DNA of 64,000 nt from Ophiodon elongatus (GCA_016806645.1 JACSYO010001808.1:186001-250000), one strand, 5' to 3'; positions 11,648-22,345 are shown, counted from the first letter of the stretch. The notes: generated from the letters alone by a model not told the origin. Made by a program: numbers and translations.

Positions 11648-12406
11648 CAGTGATGGGGAACGTTACTTATATACAGGAAAATACTAGTTACATTAAAAAG
11701 TTAAAGCTGTGTCGTGGGCTCTTTTATTGTCTTCACAGTTTTATGTTTCTTGAAAGAAAAAGTAAATAGAAGCTTGGCATCCACTGAAGGAAACTGTTTT
11801 TTTTTCTTTTCATTAACAAAAGAAACAAGTATTGTTCAAATAAAAATGAATCCAGTAGTATTCCAGCAGGAGGAGAAACTGCCCTTTAATCCCAGTAGTG
11901 TCAGTAATTTACTCTACAGGACATAAGTACTGTGTTTAAGGCCAATTCTGAGGTACTTGTACTTTACTTGAGTACATCCATTGAGTGCTACTAAACTAGC
12001 TTTAGTTAGTAGTTTTTTACAGATTATTAATACAAACTAAAAGTCCATTGATACATTATGAGGCATTATTGAGGATTATGCTACCCAGCAGTATATAAAG
12101 TAGTATAAATAAGCTCCACCTTTACCAGCTGAAACATTAAAGTTGTGTTCACCTTCAATAAATATCAATAAATATTATTATAAATATTGCAACAATACAT
12201 TATTCTGTAATGGGCCATTCTGTATAATGAGTACTTTTACTGTTGGTACTTTAATATATATTTTGATGCTGATACTTTTGTTGCCTATGCTTTTGAATGC
12301 AGTGATTTTAAATGTAATAGAGTATATATATTTTTTTTTTCTCCACTGTAGTATTGCTACATTTATTTGAATAAAATATTTGAGTGAGCTAGTTATTCCA
12401 CCACTG
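11648..12406. mobile_element. Non-autonomous TIR element (hAT-like MITE or nested pair)
   Basis: The left end begins CAGTGATGG at 11648 and the right end finishes CCACCACTG at 12406. The right end read inward is CAGTGGTGG, so the termini are inverted and near-identical. Internal phrases (TACTTGTACTTTACTTGAG near 11954, TGGGCCATTCTGTATAATGA near 12211) match a very common teleost element as I remember it. No transposase frame is present. The flanking 8-mers (ACCAGCGC and GTAAAACC) do not match, so target duplications are lost or the block is two nested elements. It lies between two minus-strand exon candidates. Confidence 0.75.
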
Positions 12407-12419
12407 GTAAAACCATAGA

Positions 12420-12760
12420 AGCTACTTCATGTTACAGAGGAAACATAATGTGTTCATGCTGCTGCACGACCTTATTCACAGATCACCGGCAGCAAAAGAA
12501 ATGTTTTATTTCCACAACCATCAGCAACAATTTAACTGCTGGTGGAGACCAAAACGGAGCAAAAGAGGGGACACAACCACGACTCTAAATGAATGATAAT
12601 GTTGCTCCATTCTCTACATGCAATAGGCAACTGTTAGCCGTATCAACATGCATCAATGAAAGCCTTTTCACATTTGTGTGCTGAGCAAAAATAAACAATA
12701 GAAAAATGAGTGACAATGTTAAAGATTTTAAATTAGAGATTTAAATAATTGTAAAACATG
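12420..12760. repeat. Interspersed repeat family B, copy 2
   Basis: Shares GGTGGAGACCAAAA (12541-12554) with copy 3 and AAATGAATGATAATGTT (12587-12603) and TTAGCCGTATCAA (12634-12646) with copy 1, in the same order. Considerable divergence indicates an old insertion. It starts just after the TIR element and carries no coding content. Confidence 0.65.
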
Positions 12761-12976
12761 CTGCTGCACCACAAACTGCATAAACCCTGTACATTTAACG
12801 GATACAGCGTTCACGTTTTCAGGGCTTCACCTCCACACAGGCACACAATCTATTACTGTACATCACTGCAGCGGGAGTGATGTAACACTTTGAGGGACCC
12901 AGAAATCCTCCACTGATGAAACCCTTCGAGAAGCCTAGAAATCCTCCGCTGACTTCCATCGTGCCCGTGACTCTAC

Positions 12977-13079
12977 CTGGCTGTCGGTTCTCATCAGCTG
13001 CAGCTCCGCCAGGCTCCACTGCAGGAAGGGTTCGGCGCTACCACATGTCGGCCTAACGCTCCCTGTCACCATGAAATAA
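12977..13079 (-). CDS. Candidate internal exon of minus-strand gene
   Basis: The donor is CAG|GTAGAG at 12976. Upstream of it the frame reads CGSAEPFLQWSLAELQLM then RTDSQ, with codons rich in CTG, CAG, GAG, ACC and GAC. About 79% of third positions are G/C against about 55% at the other positions, a strong coding signature for a short exon. The acceptor is less certain. An AG ending at 13080 gives a 103-nt exon whose entry phase fits the exit phase of 21632-21790; another AG at 13063 gives 86 nt. It leaves in phase 0, which does not fit 9530-9605, so at least one exon between them is unlocated. Confidence 0.42.
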
Positions 13080-13153
13080 CTGACACCGTCCAGGGCCGAG
13101 GCCGGCTGCGGGGAGGCGGTTTGAGAAAATAGCCCAGGTTGCAGAGGCGAAGA

Positions 13154-13168
13154 GGGGGGGGGGGGGGG
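13154..13168. repeat. G homopolymer
   Basis: 15 consecutive G, preceded by more purines. It is slippage-prone. Confidence 0.95.
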
Positions 13169-13232
13169 AAATGCCTCTCTGACTTGTCACAAAAAATGTT
13201 TAACTGTGAGTGAAGGCAACATTGTTTGCTAG

Positions 13233-13234
<2 letters not shown>

Positions 13235-13290
<56 letters not shown>
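13235..13290. repeat. (GT)n microsatellite
   Basis: 28 perfect GT units. Long open frames starting in it continue into GC-rich DNA and are artefacts of the array. Confidence 0.98.
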
Positions 13291-13293
<3 letters not shown>

Positions 13294-13299
13294 ATCTAT

Positions 13300-13920
13300 G
13301 CATCTCACACCCAGGACCGGTGGAGGCCTCCGTCTGCTCACAGGGGGGAGGGATGTGGGTATGTTACGGCCACCCGGGGCCCTGCAACCCCAGACTGGAA
13401 TCATACTGGGAGCAAGTGTACAAAGGCCTCCATCCTCATCAACACGACATACCTCCGCCAGACAGAACAAATTACACTGCCAGCCCACCCCCCGCCGACC
13501 CCCCCCGCCCCAAAACAAGCTCGCATTACCTCACAACCAGACTATCGTGTCTGCACACACTCAGCGGAACAGTGCTTCTGTGAGGGACGTAAAAGGGGGA
13601 GGATGGGGGTGGAGGGGGAGGGGGAAGCGAGGGCCTGATTACTCATTTGGTTCTATTTGTTTTAATCTGCCGGTCATACGTTATCAAAGAATCTCAGGCC
13701 CGGCTCTCGCCACCTCCTATCCTTCAGCAGAATCGGAGCGATTCATCTGCTCAACACTGATGGATGGATGGCCGCTGTTTATATTCCGCCTCTGGTTTCA
13801 GAAGAGGAAACTCCCCGTGCCCAACACACAGTGGGCTTTGAGCGCTGGTGGACACGGCTGTGGCTCTGGACAAGGTTTTTAGTTTGCCTCGAATGTTCAC
13901 CTACAAAAAAAATAAAATTA
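13300..13920. other. GC-rich unique sequence, no confident gene
   Basis: A donor-like GAG|GTATGT occurs on the minus strand near 13460, but the matching acceptor is purine-rich and poor. 13640-13760 has enhancer-like texture. Nothing firm. Confidence 0.4.
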
Positions 13921-13949
13921 TGAACAGTGCAATAATTGATCCTAAATTG

Positions 13950-14265
13950 GAGTAGTTAAGTCTAGAGCCATGCTAGTGGATTTATACAGGCCACAATTCT
14001 CATAACGGAGAAAAACAAATTGAGAAATGGATCAAAGTTGAGGTCCAAGGTTTGTTTGAATATAAATATTTGTACAGAATTATCAATCCATTGATATGCC
14101 ACAAAAAAAGCCAAAATGTCAACGTTACCGCGGTGCTTTAAAAATAAAGAGGTCAATAAAGTTATTTGGATTCATTCTAATTAATATCACTACAAAATTG
14201 TACGGCAATGCATCCAATACTTGTTAGATATCTCACTAGTGTGGTTAAAAAGTTCACCCGACTGT
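13950..14265. repeat. Diverged interspersed repeat (family D)
   Basis: Phrases TCTAGAGCCATGCTAGTGG (13962-13980), AAGGTTTGTTTGAATATAAA (14047-14066) and GATATCTCACTAGTGTGG (14227-14244) match, in order, a fish repeat I recall. No second copy is in the window, so the call depends on recall. No coding content. Confidence 0.45.
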
Positions 14266-14557
14266 AATGAAAAAAACAAAAAACAATAGAGTGAAATAAT
14301 TTCTCCTTAATTGGAAAAATGAGCCATAAAGTAGGACAATCGAGGTCTGTTTTGTTGTTGACATGTTTTTCTGTTGCTTCAATCAGATGTTGATATCAGT
14401 TAAAAATATGTGTATTGAAAAGAAAATGTTTTGTCTTTTTAAAGATGAATTGAATGAATAGTTTTTTAAATGAATAATCAGCAGAAAAGATGGCAGATAA
14501 CAAAGTAAGAATTTCAAAGTGCTGCTTTGGTTGTATTTTGAAGTATCGGGCTTCAGT
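14266..14557. other. No gene seen; AT-rich
   Basis: AT-rich unique sequence without recognisable signals. Confidence 0.6.
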
Positions 14558-14842
14558 TCATTTGCAGTTAATTACGTTTCCATCCAATGAATCTGATACA
14601 GTAACTGTTTTCTTCCCATCCACTCCTCTTACATCTTCAGCTTTTTGATGGTCTGTTGGTGTTAAAAATATATCCTGCTCCAACAAAATAACACCTTTTT
14701 GAATCTCCGGTCCAAACGCCGGCTGCGGCGGCGCTGAAACGCCGTACATCTGCACGGCAGATTGTCCCGGTGCCAGGTGTGAAGTAATGTTCATTAAATG
14801 TGACAAATACCTGATTTCTGAAGCAGTCAGTGAAAGCAACAT
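14558..14842 (-). CDS. Unassigned 94-codon open frame
   Basis: A minus-strand frame starts with ATG at 14842 (MLLSLTASEIRYLSHLMNIT) and ends with stop TGA at 14558. Composition is varied and free of simple repeats. A CAG|GTATTT donor interrupts it near 14810 and an acceptor-like CCGTGCAG precedes an internal ATG near 14751, so it may be two small exon-like pieces or a chance frame. Nucleotide bias is weak and another minus frame is also open. I do not recognise the product. Confidence 0.18.
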   Translation of the reverse strand: MLLSLTASEIRYLSHLMNITSHLAPGQSAVQMYGVSAPPQPAFGPEIQKGVILLEQDIFLTPTDHQKAEDVRGVDGKKTVTVSDSLDGNVINCK

Positions 14843-14921
14843 GTGCTAGGATGACATGTGTGATGTAGATGGTGAGAGAATTCGGAGGTTTTTCCTTTGA
14901 AACCCGAGAAGTCAAGCGAGC

Positions 14922-14939
14922 GAGAGAGAGAGAGAGAGA
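14922..14939. repeat. (GA)n microsatellite, short
   Basis: Nine GA units. Confidence 0.95.
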
Positions 14940-15211
14940 CATCGCACAGATTCTTCTCCACATCTGTGTCCGCATGCACACAAACGGTACGGTACCGAAA
15001 TGAAGCTGTTCACTCTCTATAAGTATATAAATATAATCTATCCTCTTACAGCAGAATTAACTCCTGTTGGTTCCATCTTGTAACCGTGAGTCGATGACCA
15101 ACACAACACGACGGTTAGCTGCTGACCTGAATACACCAGATGGTTCGTCTGACCAGAACCATCTGAGAATACGTCGTTGGAAAAGGGCAGACATTTATGA
15201 AAAAAAAATAC

Positions 15212-15315
15212 TTGGCAGGAGATAGGATGAGCCATCTGTCAATCAAAGTCTTCTTCGCCGTTCTTTGCTCGTGTTTCAACGAAACACCGAAGCCATCGTC
15301 TTCAGGAGCCGCCAT
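15212..15315 (-). CDS. Candidate first exon starting MAAPEDDGFG
   Basis: The minus strand reads AACAACAATGGCGGCTCC, a good initiation context that also fits a YY1 motif (AATGGCGGC). It is followed by 34 codons (MAAPEDDGFGVSLKHEQ...) to a possible donor CCAA|GTATTT at 15211. Just upstream, TTACGTCAG at 15357-15365 on the plus strand is CRE-like. A promoter plus first exon is one reading. The other is a fish repeat carrying an ATGGCGGC phrase, since neighbouring sequence (15.4-15.7 kb) also looks repeat-like. I cannot separate these. Confidence 0.25.
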
Positions 15316-15839
15316 TGTTGTTTAGAAATAAGATACTAAAGCACAAGCAACCGGCTTACGTCAGGCTTAAAGCTCTCACAGGTGACAGGTGAACAAGCTC
15401 CACTGCTCTCTCCTAGGTAACAACTCTTACAGTACCCTCCCTTATGGTGCTGAACATTTTAACATTGGAAACTGAAAATGAACCGCCCTTGCAGCACGTC
15501 TTTCTCCACTGAAATGAAGAGCTCTGCGGCTGTTTCCCCACATGTTTTCAGTCAGCGGAGCTATAAAACTGCACAACAAAACACAACTTCAGATAATCGC
15601 GCCAGTAAACAGGACTTTAGTAGCTCTGTGGTGATGCAACTGATGAGAAAATCCATCTCATGACCAGCGTAATGAAGAAAAGAATACGGAAAATGGCTTC
15701 AGGTTGTTTCGAAGTTGCTCGACAAAAGCCGGACTGATTAGGCTGACAGGTGAAATTAAGGATTTGATACATTGTGGTACTAATCTCATAAATTTGAGTC
15801 CAGCGTATTTTCAAAGTGCGCTCGAGATCCAATTTGTAT

Positions 15840-16330
15840 TACACGTGAGGAGCATATTCATTCATCTTTTAATTACATATCATTACTAAGTCATCCTGAT
15901 ACCAATGGATTACCCACTGCAGAGGGTAACTAATTGCGAGACACACTTGGTACAAGTTAATCAAGAGTTTCCCTCGAAGGAATCCCTTTTACTGTAATCT
16001 AATATACAGGCATGCTTATTCTGGAGGTGGCTACTTCCTCCTCCGCATGTAATATTCATGACGGTGAGTTCTTCACTAAAAAGCCTCTCCTCACCTCACC
16101 AGGTGGGGAGGCAGGCATGCGTCTCCCGACAAAACCCCACTCGCTGCTTTTTATAGACTCTCTCTCTCCCTCTCTCTCTGAATGGTTAAGCTGTCCCTGG
16201 GTTCCTCTTAGCTATTGTAATCCATACACAATACCCACGCGGTTAATGGGAGAGACGCCTGCAATAAAGCAGAGGGTGCATTTCGCGGGGAGCAATTTAG
16301 CCTTCAAACAATATGCCAAGGTTTGCTTCC
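15840..16330. promoter_or_regulatory. Possible conserved non-coding block
   Basis: Unique sequence with TTTTAATTACATATCATTAC (15867-15886), GGGTAACTAATTGCGAGA (15924-15941) and CATGTAATATTCATGACGG (16047-16065). Dense TAAT cores, no repeats and no coding bias. Function is inferred. Confidence 0.28.
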
Positions 16331-16440
16331 TCGGGACAATACTGCTGTTGGGTTTGTGTTTTTTTGTGTTTTTTTTCTCTCGTCACAATGCAGAATATGG
16401 GATATAGTTCATTACAGTTTGGACTTGATGACGACAGAAT

Positions 16441-16443
<3 letters not shown>

Positions 16444-16486
<43 letters not shown>
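16444..16486. repeat. (GA)n microsatellite
   Basis: About 21 perfect AG/GA units. Confidence 0.98.
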
Positions 16487-16489
<3 letters not shown>

Positions 16490-16829
16490 CCTCAGAAACT
16501 GTGAGTCCATGTGAATGTGAGCATGTGTGCTTTCAGGGGAATGTTCTGGATGTCGGAGCGGCGACGACCCAGCAGGGTGTCCTTTTAGTGAGCATAGTGT
16601 CCGGCTCCTATCACTCATCTCAGCCGGCTTTCAGGCTAAATGCGAAACCCACCTGGGCTAAAGGAGAGGCCCTTGCCACTGCATGCTTTGTCTCCCCCAC
16701 TCACCCCCCTTTCCCTGCCTCCCTCTCCACCGTGAGGATACACAATACCTTCCTCGCACTAACCTGTGGGGACAATGGACAATAAAAAGCAATCATTCTC
16801 ACTTCACCAGCACAATTACTGTACAACTT

Positions 16830-16880
16830 AGCAGCCCTGCCTCCCTCCCTCCCTCCCTCTCTCTCTCTCTCCCTCCCCCC
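16830..16880. repeat. (CCCT)n/(CT)n pyrimidine tract
   Basis: CCCT units followed by CT units and a C run, entirely pyrimidine on the plus strand. Confidence 0.92.
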
Positions 16881-17239
16881 TCCACATGCCGGCAAGAAAG
16901 TGAGAGTAGAGGAGCGATGCAAAAAAAGACTTCTTTTGATACGAACATGGCTTCAACTTCGCTGCCGCTTGCTCTTCTTCCCTCCATTTCCCTCGGTGAT
17001 AAGACACACAAGACTGAGCGCACTGGCACGGTGCATGCTGGGATAATGTGTCAGCGTGCTGCTAAGCACTTCCTGTCCACAGCAAGTGCAGGGGTTATAG
17101 CTGCAGCGGTTTTGGTTTGGTTTTCCTCGCTCCTTTCAGATGAACTGAGAGTGCGTTAGTATGAGAAGTAACTCCAAAAGGATGAAATGCAACTTTCTCA
17201 CAAACATCCATGTGTGCACGGCCCGTCCACCGATACCGG

Positions 17240-17960
17240 CGCGGCTGCATGTGCTTCATTAAGATCGGGCGGATATCAGTATCTCTGCCTGTCATTAATA
17301 ATGACAAGGCCCACCACTAAATACATGTCCACTGTTAATTATCAGAGGCCGTGTCTGTTAAATATCAGATTCCTCCCTCTAAACAGTGGGCAGTTCTCCC
17401 TTGCAGTCTCATCTGTCACTGTAAATGTCATCACTTTATTCTCTCGTTGGCGACCGTGACAGGCCCCACTTTGAGCCCCGCTTTATCTCCTTTGCCTTCC
17501 ATTCTCCCCGCTACAAAGATTCCCCTTTCGCTCTCCCTTTCTTTTCTTTCTTTCCACCACTCACTGCTGTATCCGCTTTCCACACGTGGCAAATGATTGC
17601 CCGGGTAAAGGTATTTTCTGTTTCAATCTTACACTTTTCCCAAGGGGGAACAAAAAAAAAAAAAGAAAAAAGGGGGACAAGCTTTCTGCAGCTGGTTTCA
17701 CTGAGAAAATTGTTCAGAATTGCCTCATTCCAGGGCAGATTAGCGAATGCATACAATCCCAGGCTAAGTGCTATTGTGCGCCACAATTTGGCCATTATAC
17801 TTTGTCTTTTCCATTTAGAGAACCCCTACCCAATTAAAGTAATACAGCCCTTCCAATACCTGCTCCCAATTAAATCTGGGCGGTATTACCTGCCTTGATA
17901 GAGCTGGCCAGGGCTCCTCAACACTCACTTGCATTCATTAGGCCTATTCAACGTGACGGA
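17240..17960. promoter_or_regulatory. Possible conserved non-coding blocks with palindromic ATTGTG/CACAAT pair
   Basis: Two unique blocks (17240-17460 and 17690-17960) flank a pyrimidine-rich patch. The second has ATTGTG-CGC-CACAAT (17773-17787), a perfect inverted pair of SOX-like cores. It also has CCAATTAAAG (17829-17838) and CCCAATTAAATC (17867-17878). No frame shows coding bias. Enhancer function is inferred from texture only. Confidence 0.3.
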
Positions 17961-19380
17961 GCTGATGACAACGATTCAAGTTGCTCTACTTCCATCCCTC
18001 CCCCTTGCCACTCTCTTCTCTCTTGTTCTCCCCCTCTTTCGGACAGGCTCTCACTTTCTTTCTCTCTTTTTTTTTTTGTCCCTGCCTTTCTCTCTGTCAC
18101 TCCTCTCAAGACTAGAAATGCCCGCCGCTTACTCCGAGGATACAGAATTGGCTTGGGAATAGAGGGGAGTGAGGGTCCCCCCCTCCCCACCCCTCTTTTC
18201 TCTTTCTTCCACATTTTCTCGCCTGCCCCTGGTTTTGTTTCTCAGGTAGCTAGGATTTTTTTTTTTTCTTTTCCAGTTCATTGTGCCTTTTTCAAATCCT
18301 TCGTCCATGCTGCTTGGTTGGCACCATCTTAAAGCCCCAGCGTCACAAAGAAAGAGCTTGTCCAGGCCACTGACTCGATTGACAATTTCAGAGTGTTAAA
18401 AAAAAAAATTCCACAAAAGCCGGAGCTTGGGGTGCTGCTGAAGTGGGGGGGAGCCGTCAATATGACATGTCTGCTGTCCAAACCCATAACCACCAGGTGT
18501 TTGTAGACTCCGTCATATCCAACTGCTCCAATTGAACTCCTGCAAAAAAAAAAACTTTGCACTATTCACGTGTCACATTTCATAAAGCTGCAGTTATAAT
18601 GAGGCGGGCCAACAGAGGGAACACTGACAGTAGTTGCACTTAGAGCTGGGACGCAGGCCCAATCAAATGTGCACGTATCCTAAATTAACATGTTTAAAAA
18701 GCTATGAGCATATTAATGAATTTCCTGAGATTCAATTGGAGAAAAGCAGGATTGTGGCTTCATTTCTGTTCACGAACACGGGAAGATGTACTTGCAGTAC
18801 AGCGTACATTCTGCATTCCCATGTACAGTAGGCCAAAGCACAGGGATATTGTACCTTTACATTATGGTCAAGAGCATCTATCACGGGTTGGCCACCTTAT
18901 TGATAATTCTTTTGTTAATGACACCATATTGTAGAAGATTATAAAACTAATTTATATAGTAAAAACAGATTATGTTGTGGCATTATTAGCAAATTGTAAT
19001 TATATACGAGATTAATACACATGAGGCTGCCATCCTCATGAAAACATCCACCTCTCAGTTGAAATCATACCTGGTCATATCTGGATATATTGGATACTTT
19101 TCTTATTACCAACAAATCATATGAAAGGACTTAAATTAATAATATGTTTGTTTCTAACCCCAGGCCTATTTGTTCTAATATATATATATGTTAATATAAC
19201 TATATATCTTTCACTTGGGTAGGGGATGATACAATAACTGTTATTACAAATAAAATGTTTCATTATACTTCCAATACCTCATACAGAGGTTCTGAGCTTA
19301 TAAGAAACATTTACACTTTATAATAGAACCGAATACTCAGCTCGTGTTTGATAAATGTATCATAAAGTACATGGAGCTAA
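17961..19380. other. Pyrimidine-rich then AT-rich sequence, no gene
   Basis: 17990-18110 and 18176-18310 are C/T-rich with T runs. 18900-19320 is AT-rich with a short AT run (19180-19190). No exon-like or repeat-family signal was recognised. Confidence 0.5.
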
Positions 19381-19710
19381 AAATCACTTTTGCAGGTTTA
19401 CATCTTTCCATCAAGCACCTAGAAGAGCCTCCTGATAAATCCTCCCAGTGACATTTGGAGATAAAGTAGGTGAATAAAATGGCAGAAAAGAGGAAGAGGG
19501 GTCTCTCCTGTATGGGAGTGACATTCTCAGGACTCCCCCCCCCACCCCCCCGTTAGGGGAACCCTGCGTGTCCTGCTCAGCCGACAGTGGGGATGATATC
19601 AACTTTCCCTTGTCAATCCGCCCGAGGATCAGCGGCCGCCTCCCCCTGCACGGCTCTGGTGAACCAGTCGGCTCTCGAGGTAATGTGTGTTATGGAGGTG
19701 GAGGGAGGAA

Positions 19711-19727
19711 GGGGGGGGGGGGGGGGG
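19711..19727. repeat. G homopolymer
   Basis: 17 consecutive G, the longest G run in the window. Confidence 0.95.
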
Positions 19728-20160
19728 CATTGTAGCTTGACAGGTACTTAGAAAACAACTATGTGTATGTAATATTTGTCATTTAGTACATTTGCTTTTG
19801 CTCGCCTGCTCGTACTTAAAGCTTAATGCATGGCTTCCCCATGTTTTTTGTTTAAAGTGTTTTTTAAAGTTTTACAAGTTTCTATATGATATTTGGCCTT
19901 TTTGTGCTCTTTTTGCTCCAAACCTTTTCCTGACAATGCATATGTTGCAACATGTGCAATATGTAAGTTCATGATTTTGTGGATGGAATCAATTGACAAC
20001 AATGTGATAAACAAAGAAAAAGATAGTTAAGGGATTGCATACTATTTCATCAACACCTCCAAATTAATTAATTGAAGCACTTTGCTTATTTGTGTAGCGG
20101 AAAGATACATTTTCTACCTACAGCCATTCAGGTAAATGTGCAGCAGCATTGAACCACCAA

Positions 20161-20218
20161 CCAATCACGATCAGGCGAAGTAGGTCTGTGTGTTCCGACC
20201 TTGGGAGCCACGGCAACC
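20161..20218. promoter_or_regulatory. CCAAT plus X-box-like pair
   Basis: CCAATCA at 20161 and GCCACGGCAACC at 20207-20218, the latter resembling an RFX half-site arrangement. A similar combination recurs at 21362-21387. No transcript start is evident. Confidence 0.22.
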
Positions 20219-21309
20219 TAGGGATCGCGCTCCCCTTTGATATGCCAAATCAAAGATCCCGCTCGGCAACTGAAGGCTGTTGTGTTGCTCTCGTACTTGT
20301 TGTTTTTTCCCCGTGTCCATGTTAAAAAGGAAATTGTCCGTGACTTTTGTTTCACGCCGCTCGCATGAAAGAGAGAAAGAAACTATCAACCTTTCTCACC
20401 TTGGGGGAGATTTTAAAGGGAACGCTACAAGGTTGTTTGACATACACTGTGGCTCAAGAAATAATGAGGCATTGGGAGGAAGTATTTAAATAATAAGTAA
20501 ATATCTCCCTCCTTCCGCCTCCGTTGGGTTTGCAATATTGCTGCTGTGGAGTTCGCTGGACTCTGAAGACACATACGTATGCAACCACTTAGCAAAGACT
20601 GAGAGTAAGGAAAGGAAGTCGGATGGGAGAGGAAGATAAAGGATGGCTAAATTCAGACCACATGGCCACATGGCTGTACAAGTGGAGTCACCAGAGGCTA
20701 CTTCTAGTCACGGTATGGAACTGGTACAGTGTTTATACGGAGACGCTGTTATTCATACTTATTGTCCTCACAGAGACTGTTGTCAAGTTTCACTGGGAAA
20801 GCTCGTTGGGCCGGTTTCTACTTCACTGCTTTATTTGAGATAAATGTCCTTTTCTTTGTCTTACTCAAATGTTCAGCTGAAAGTGGTCGTACAAATGTGC
20901 AAAATGAAGATCATCTTCAGCTCACCAGAATGGGGAATTCCAAGGTTTCTCTTTCACTTTGCATCCTCACTGAAGCTCCCTCATTTTCCACCTCAGCAGA
21001 TGTTAGCGACTAGCTGGAATTAGTGCACACACTAACCCCAGCCAGCTTTTAATTAATTTTACACAGACAGTAGTGCAGTGACCCTGTGAAAAAGGACGAG
21101 GCACACAAGACTAATCAGCCTGAACCCCATGACATCACTCCTGGACCTGCCAAGCCAGCCAAAACAGGGGGAGCCTAGGTAGTTTACTGTGGATACAAAG
21201 CGCCAATTTATCACTATAAGCAAATGCTAACCTAGGAGTGTTGCCCCCGGCAGAATTAATTGGCCCTCTCCCTGTCTGTGAAGTGTCTGGCCTTGTTTAA
21301 AAAGACAGG

Positions 21310-21485
21310 CGGCCCCAGAGACCCCCGCTCTCAACACGCTGCTCTGAGGAGCTGCGCCGCTATTGGCTGATTGATAGCCATGGAAACCCCTGCTCTGCAT
21401 AACCAGGAAGTGCTGGGAAGCGATTGGATGCTCGGACCTGAGGCGAGCGGACGTCGTCAGGAAGTTGACCGAGAGCGCCGCTGGG
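21310..21485. promoter_or_regulatory. Promoter-like NF-Y/X-box/ETS cluster
   Basis: This GC- and CpG-enriched segment has two ATTGG boxes (21362-21366, 21423-21427), an X-box-like GCCATGGAAAC (21377-21387) and two CAGGAAGT ETS words (about 21413 and 21459). That combination is typical of TATA-less vertebrate promoters. What it would transcribe is unknown. In the 9-22 kb minus-strand model it falls inside an intron, so it could be independent. Confidence 0.35.
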
Positions 21486-21631
21486 ACTGTTGTCGTTTAA
21501 TTTCTTCTTGTCTTTAAATTTTTTATACTTTTTTTTTGGTCTTAGAAATGTTGCCCTTTCTTGAAGGAAAAAGGGAAATCAGCTGATTTCTCCATCTCAG
21601 AGCTGACCATTCGCCCCCCACACAGACACAC

Positions 21632-21790
21632 CGCTGCCTGCTGATCAGAGCAATCAGGGCGTGCAGGGCGTTAATGGAGTTCCTGGTCACTGCGTCAGTG
21701 GTTTCCCTGCCAGAAAACGCCATCCACACGTCATGCTCCAGGGTGCGCAGCCCCAGCAGCAGAAACAACACAACTTCCTTGTTTTTTTTA
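21632..21790 (-). CDS. Best coding candidate in window: internal exon, minus strand
   Basis: The minus strand is open from an acceptor-like CATCCCTTCAG (ending at 21791) through EVVLFLLLGLRTLEHDVW, MAFSGRETTDAVTRNSINAL and HALIALISRQ. Over 48 codons GC is about 77% at position 3, 56% at position 1 and 42% at position 2, the steep gradient of vertebrate coding DNA. The hydrophobic spacing suggests amphipathic helices. The likely donor CG|GTGTGT at 21631 gives exit phase 2, compatible with the exon at 12977-13079. The open frame continues past both ends, so borders are uncertain. Product unassigned; a pattern V..LL.GL.T ... AL..LIS faintly recalls MEI4. A decayed pseudogene cannot be excluded. 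Confidence 0.5.
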
Positions 21791-21999
21791 CTGAAGGGAT
21801 GCGGGGTCTCTCTCGTGTCCTGCATGCTGCTGCTTGAGCCGATAGACCGTTGGGGGGGATGCAAAAAAAAAGCTGCGGCTCCTTCGACCCACTGTACTGT
21901 GACTAAGAAAGTGTGGGAGCATTGTAAGACCAACTTTCTAGTACATTAGCCAGAGAGCTGGAGATTGAAGGTTCGTACTGTAGGCTGAGAGGGGGGGAG

Positions 22000-22080
22000 A
22001 AAAGGAGAGACTTCAGAGCTCTCCCCCTCTTCTTCCTCCCCCCTTACCCCACCACCCACTCTCTTTATCTGGCCTCTCTC
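22000..22080. repeat. Pyrimidine-rich tract
   Basis: C/T-rich stretch upstream of the exon-like segment. A purine G run lies at 21991-21997. Confidence 0.7.
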
Positions 22081-22086
22081 GTTCAG

Positions 22087-22178
22087 TTGAGAGAGTGCAG
22101 CCCTATCTCGCTGGCCCATCCGCGGTGTCTCCTTTCCCTGGCTCCTGTACTTGGGGGAATAATTAATCGGGCTAACAG
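22087..22178 (+). ncRNA. Exon-like segment, plus strand
   Basis: The acceptor has a strong pyrimidine tract (TATCTGGCCTCTCTCGTTCAG) ending at 22086 and the donor is AACAG|GTAAGA at 22178. The 92-nt segment is open in phase 0 (LRECSPISLAHPRCLL...), but codons are unremarkable. It could be a non-coding RNA exon or a chance pairing, because pyrimidine tracts are abundant here. Confidence 0.15.
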
Positions 22179-22345
22179 GTAAGAGATACCAAGACGTGGC
22201 ATAAGAGCAGCTTTCAGAGCTTTGTGTGTGTGGGGTTTCCACGCTGAAATGGATCCGCTCGCCACTCAGGGCCCTTTTCACCGGAGGAGCCGTTTGAGGA
22301 GGGAAGGCAGCTGTGAGCGGATCTCACCGGACAGCTATAGCAACG

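Noticed and set aside
13226..13882. 218-codon plus-strand open frame beginning in a (GT)n array
   Set aside because: The first part is alternating Cys/Val from the microsatellite; the rest lacks third-position bias and splice borders.
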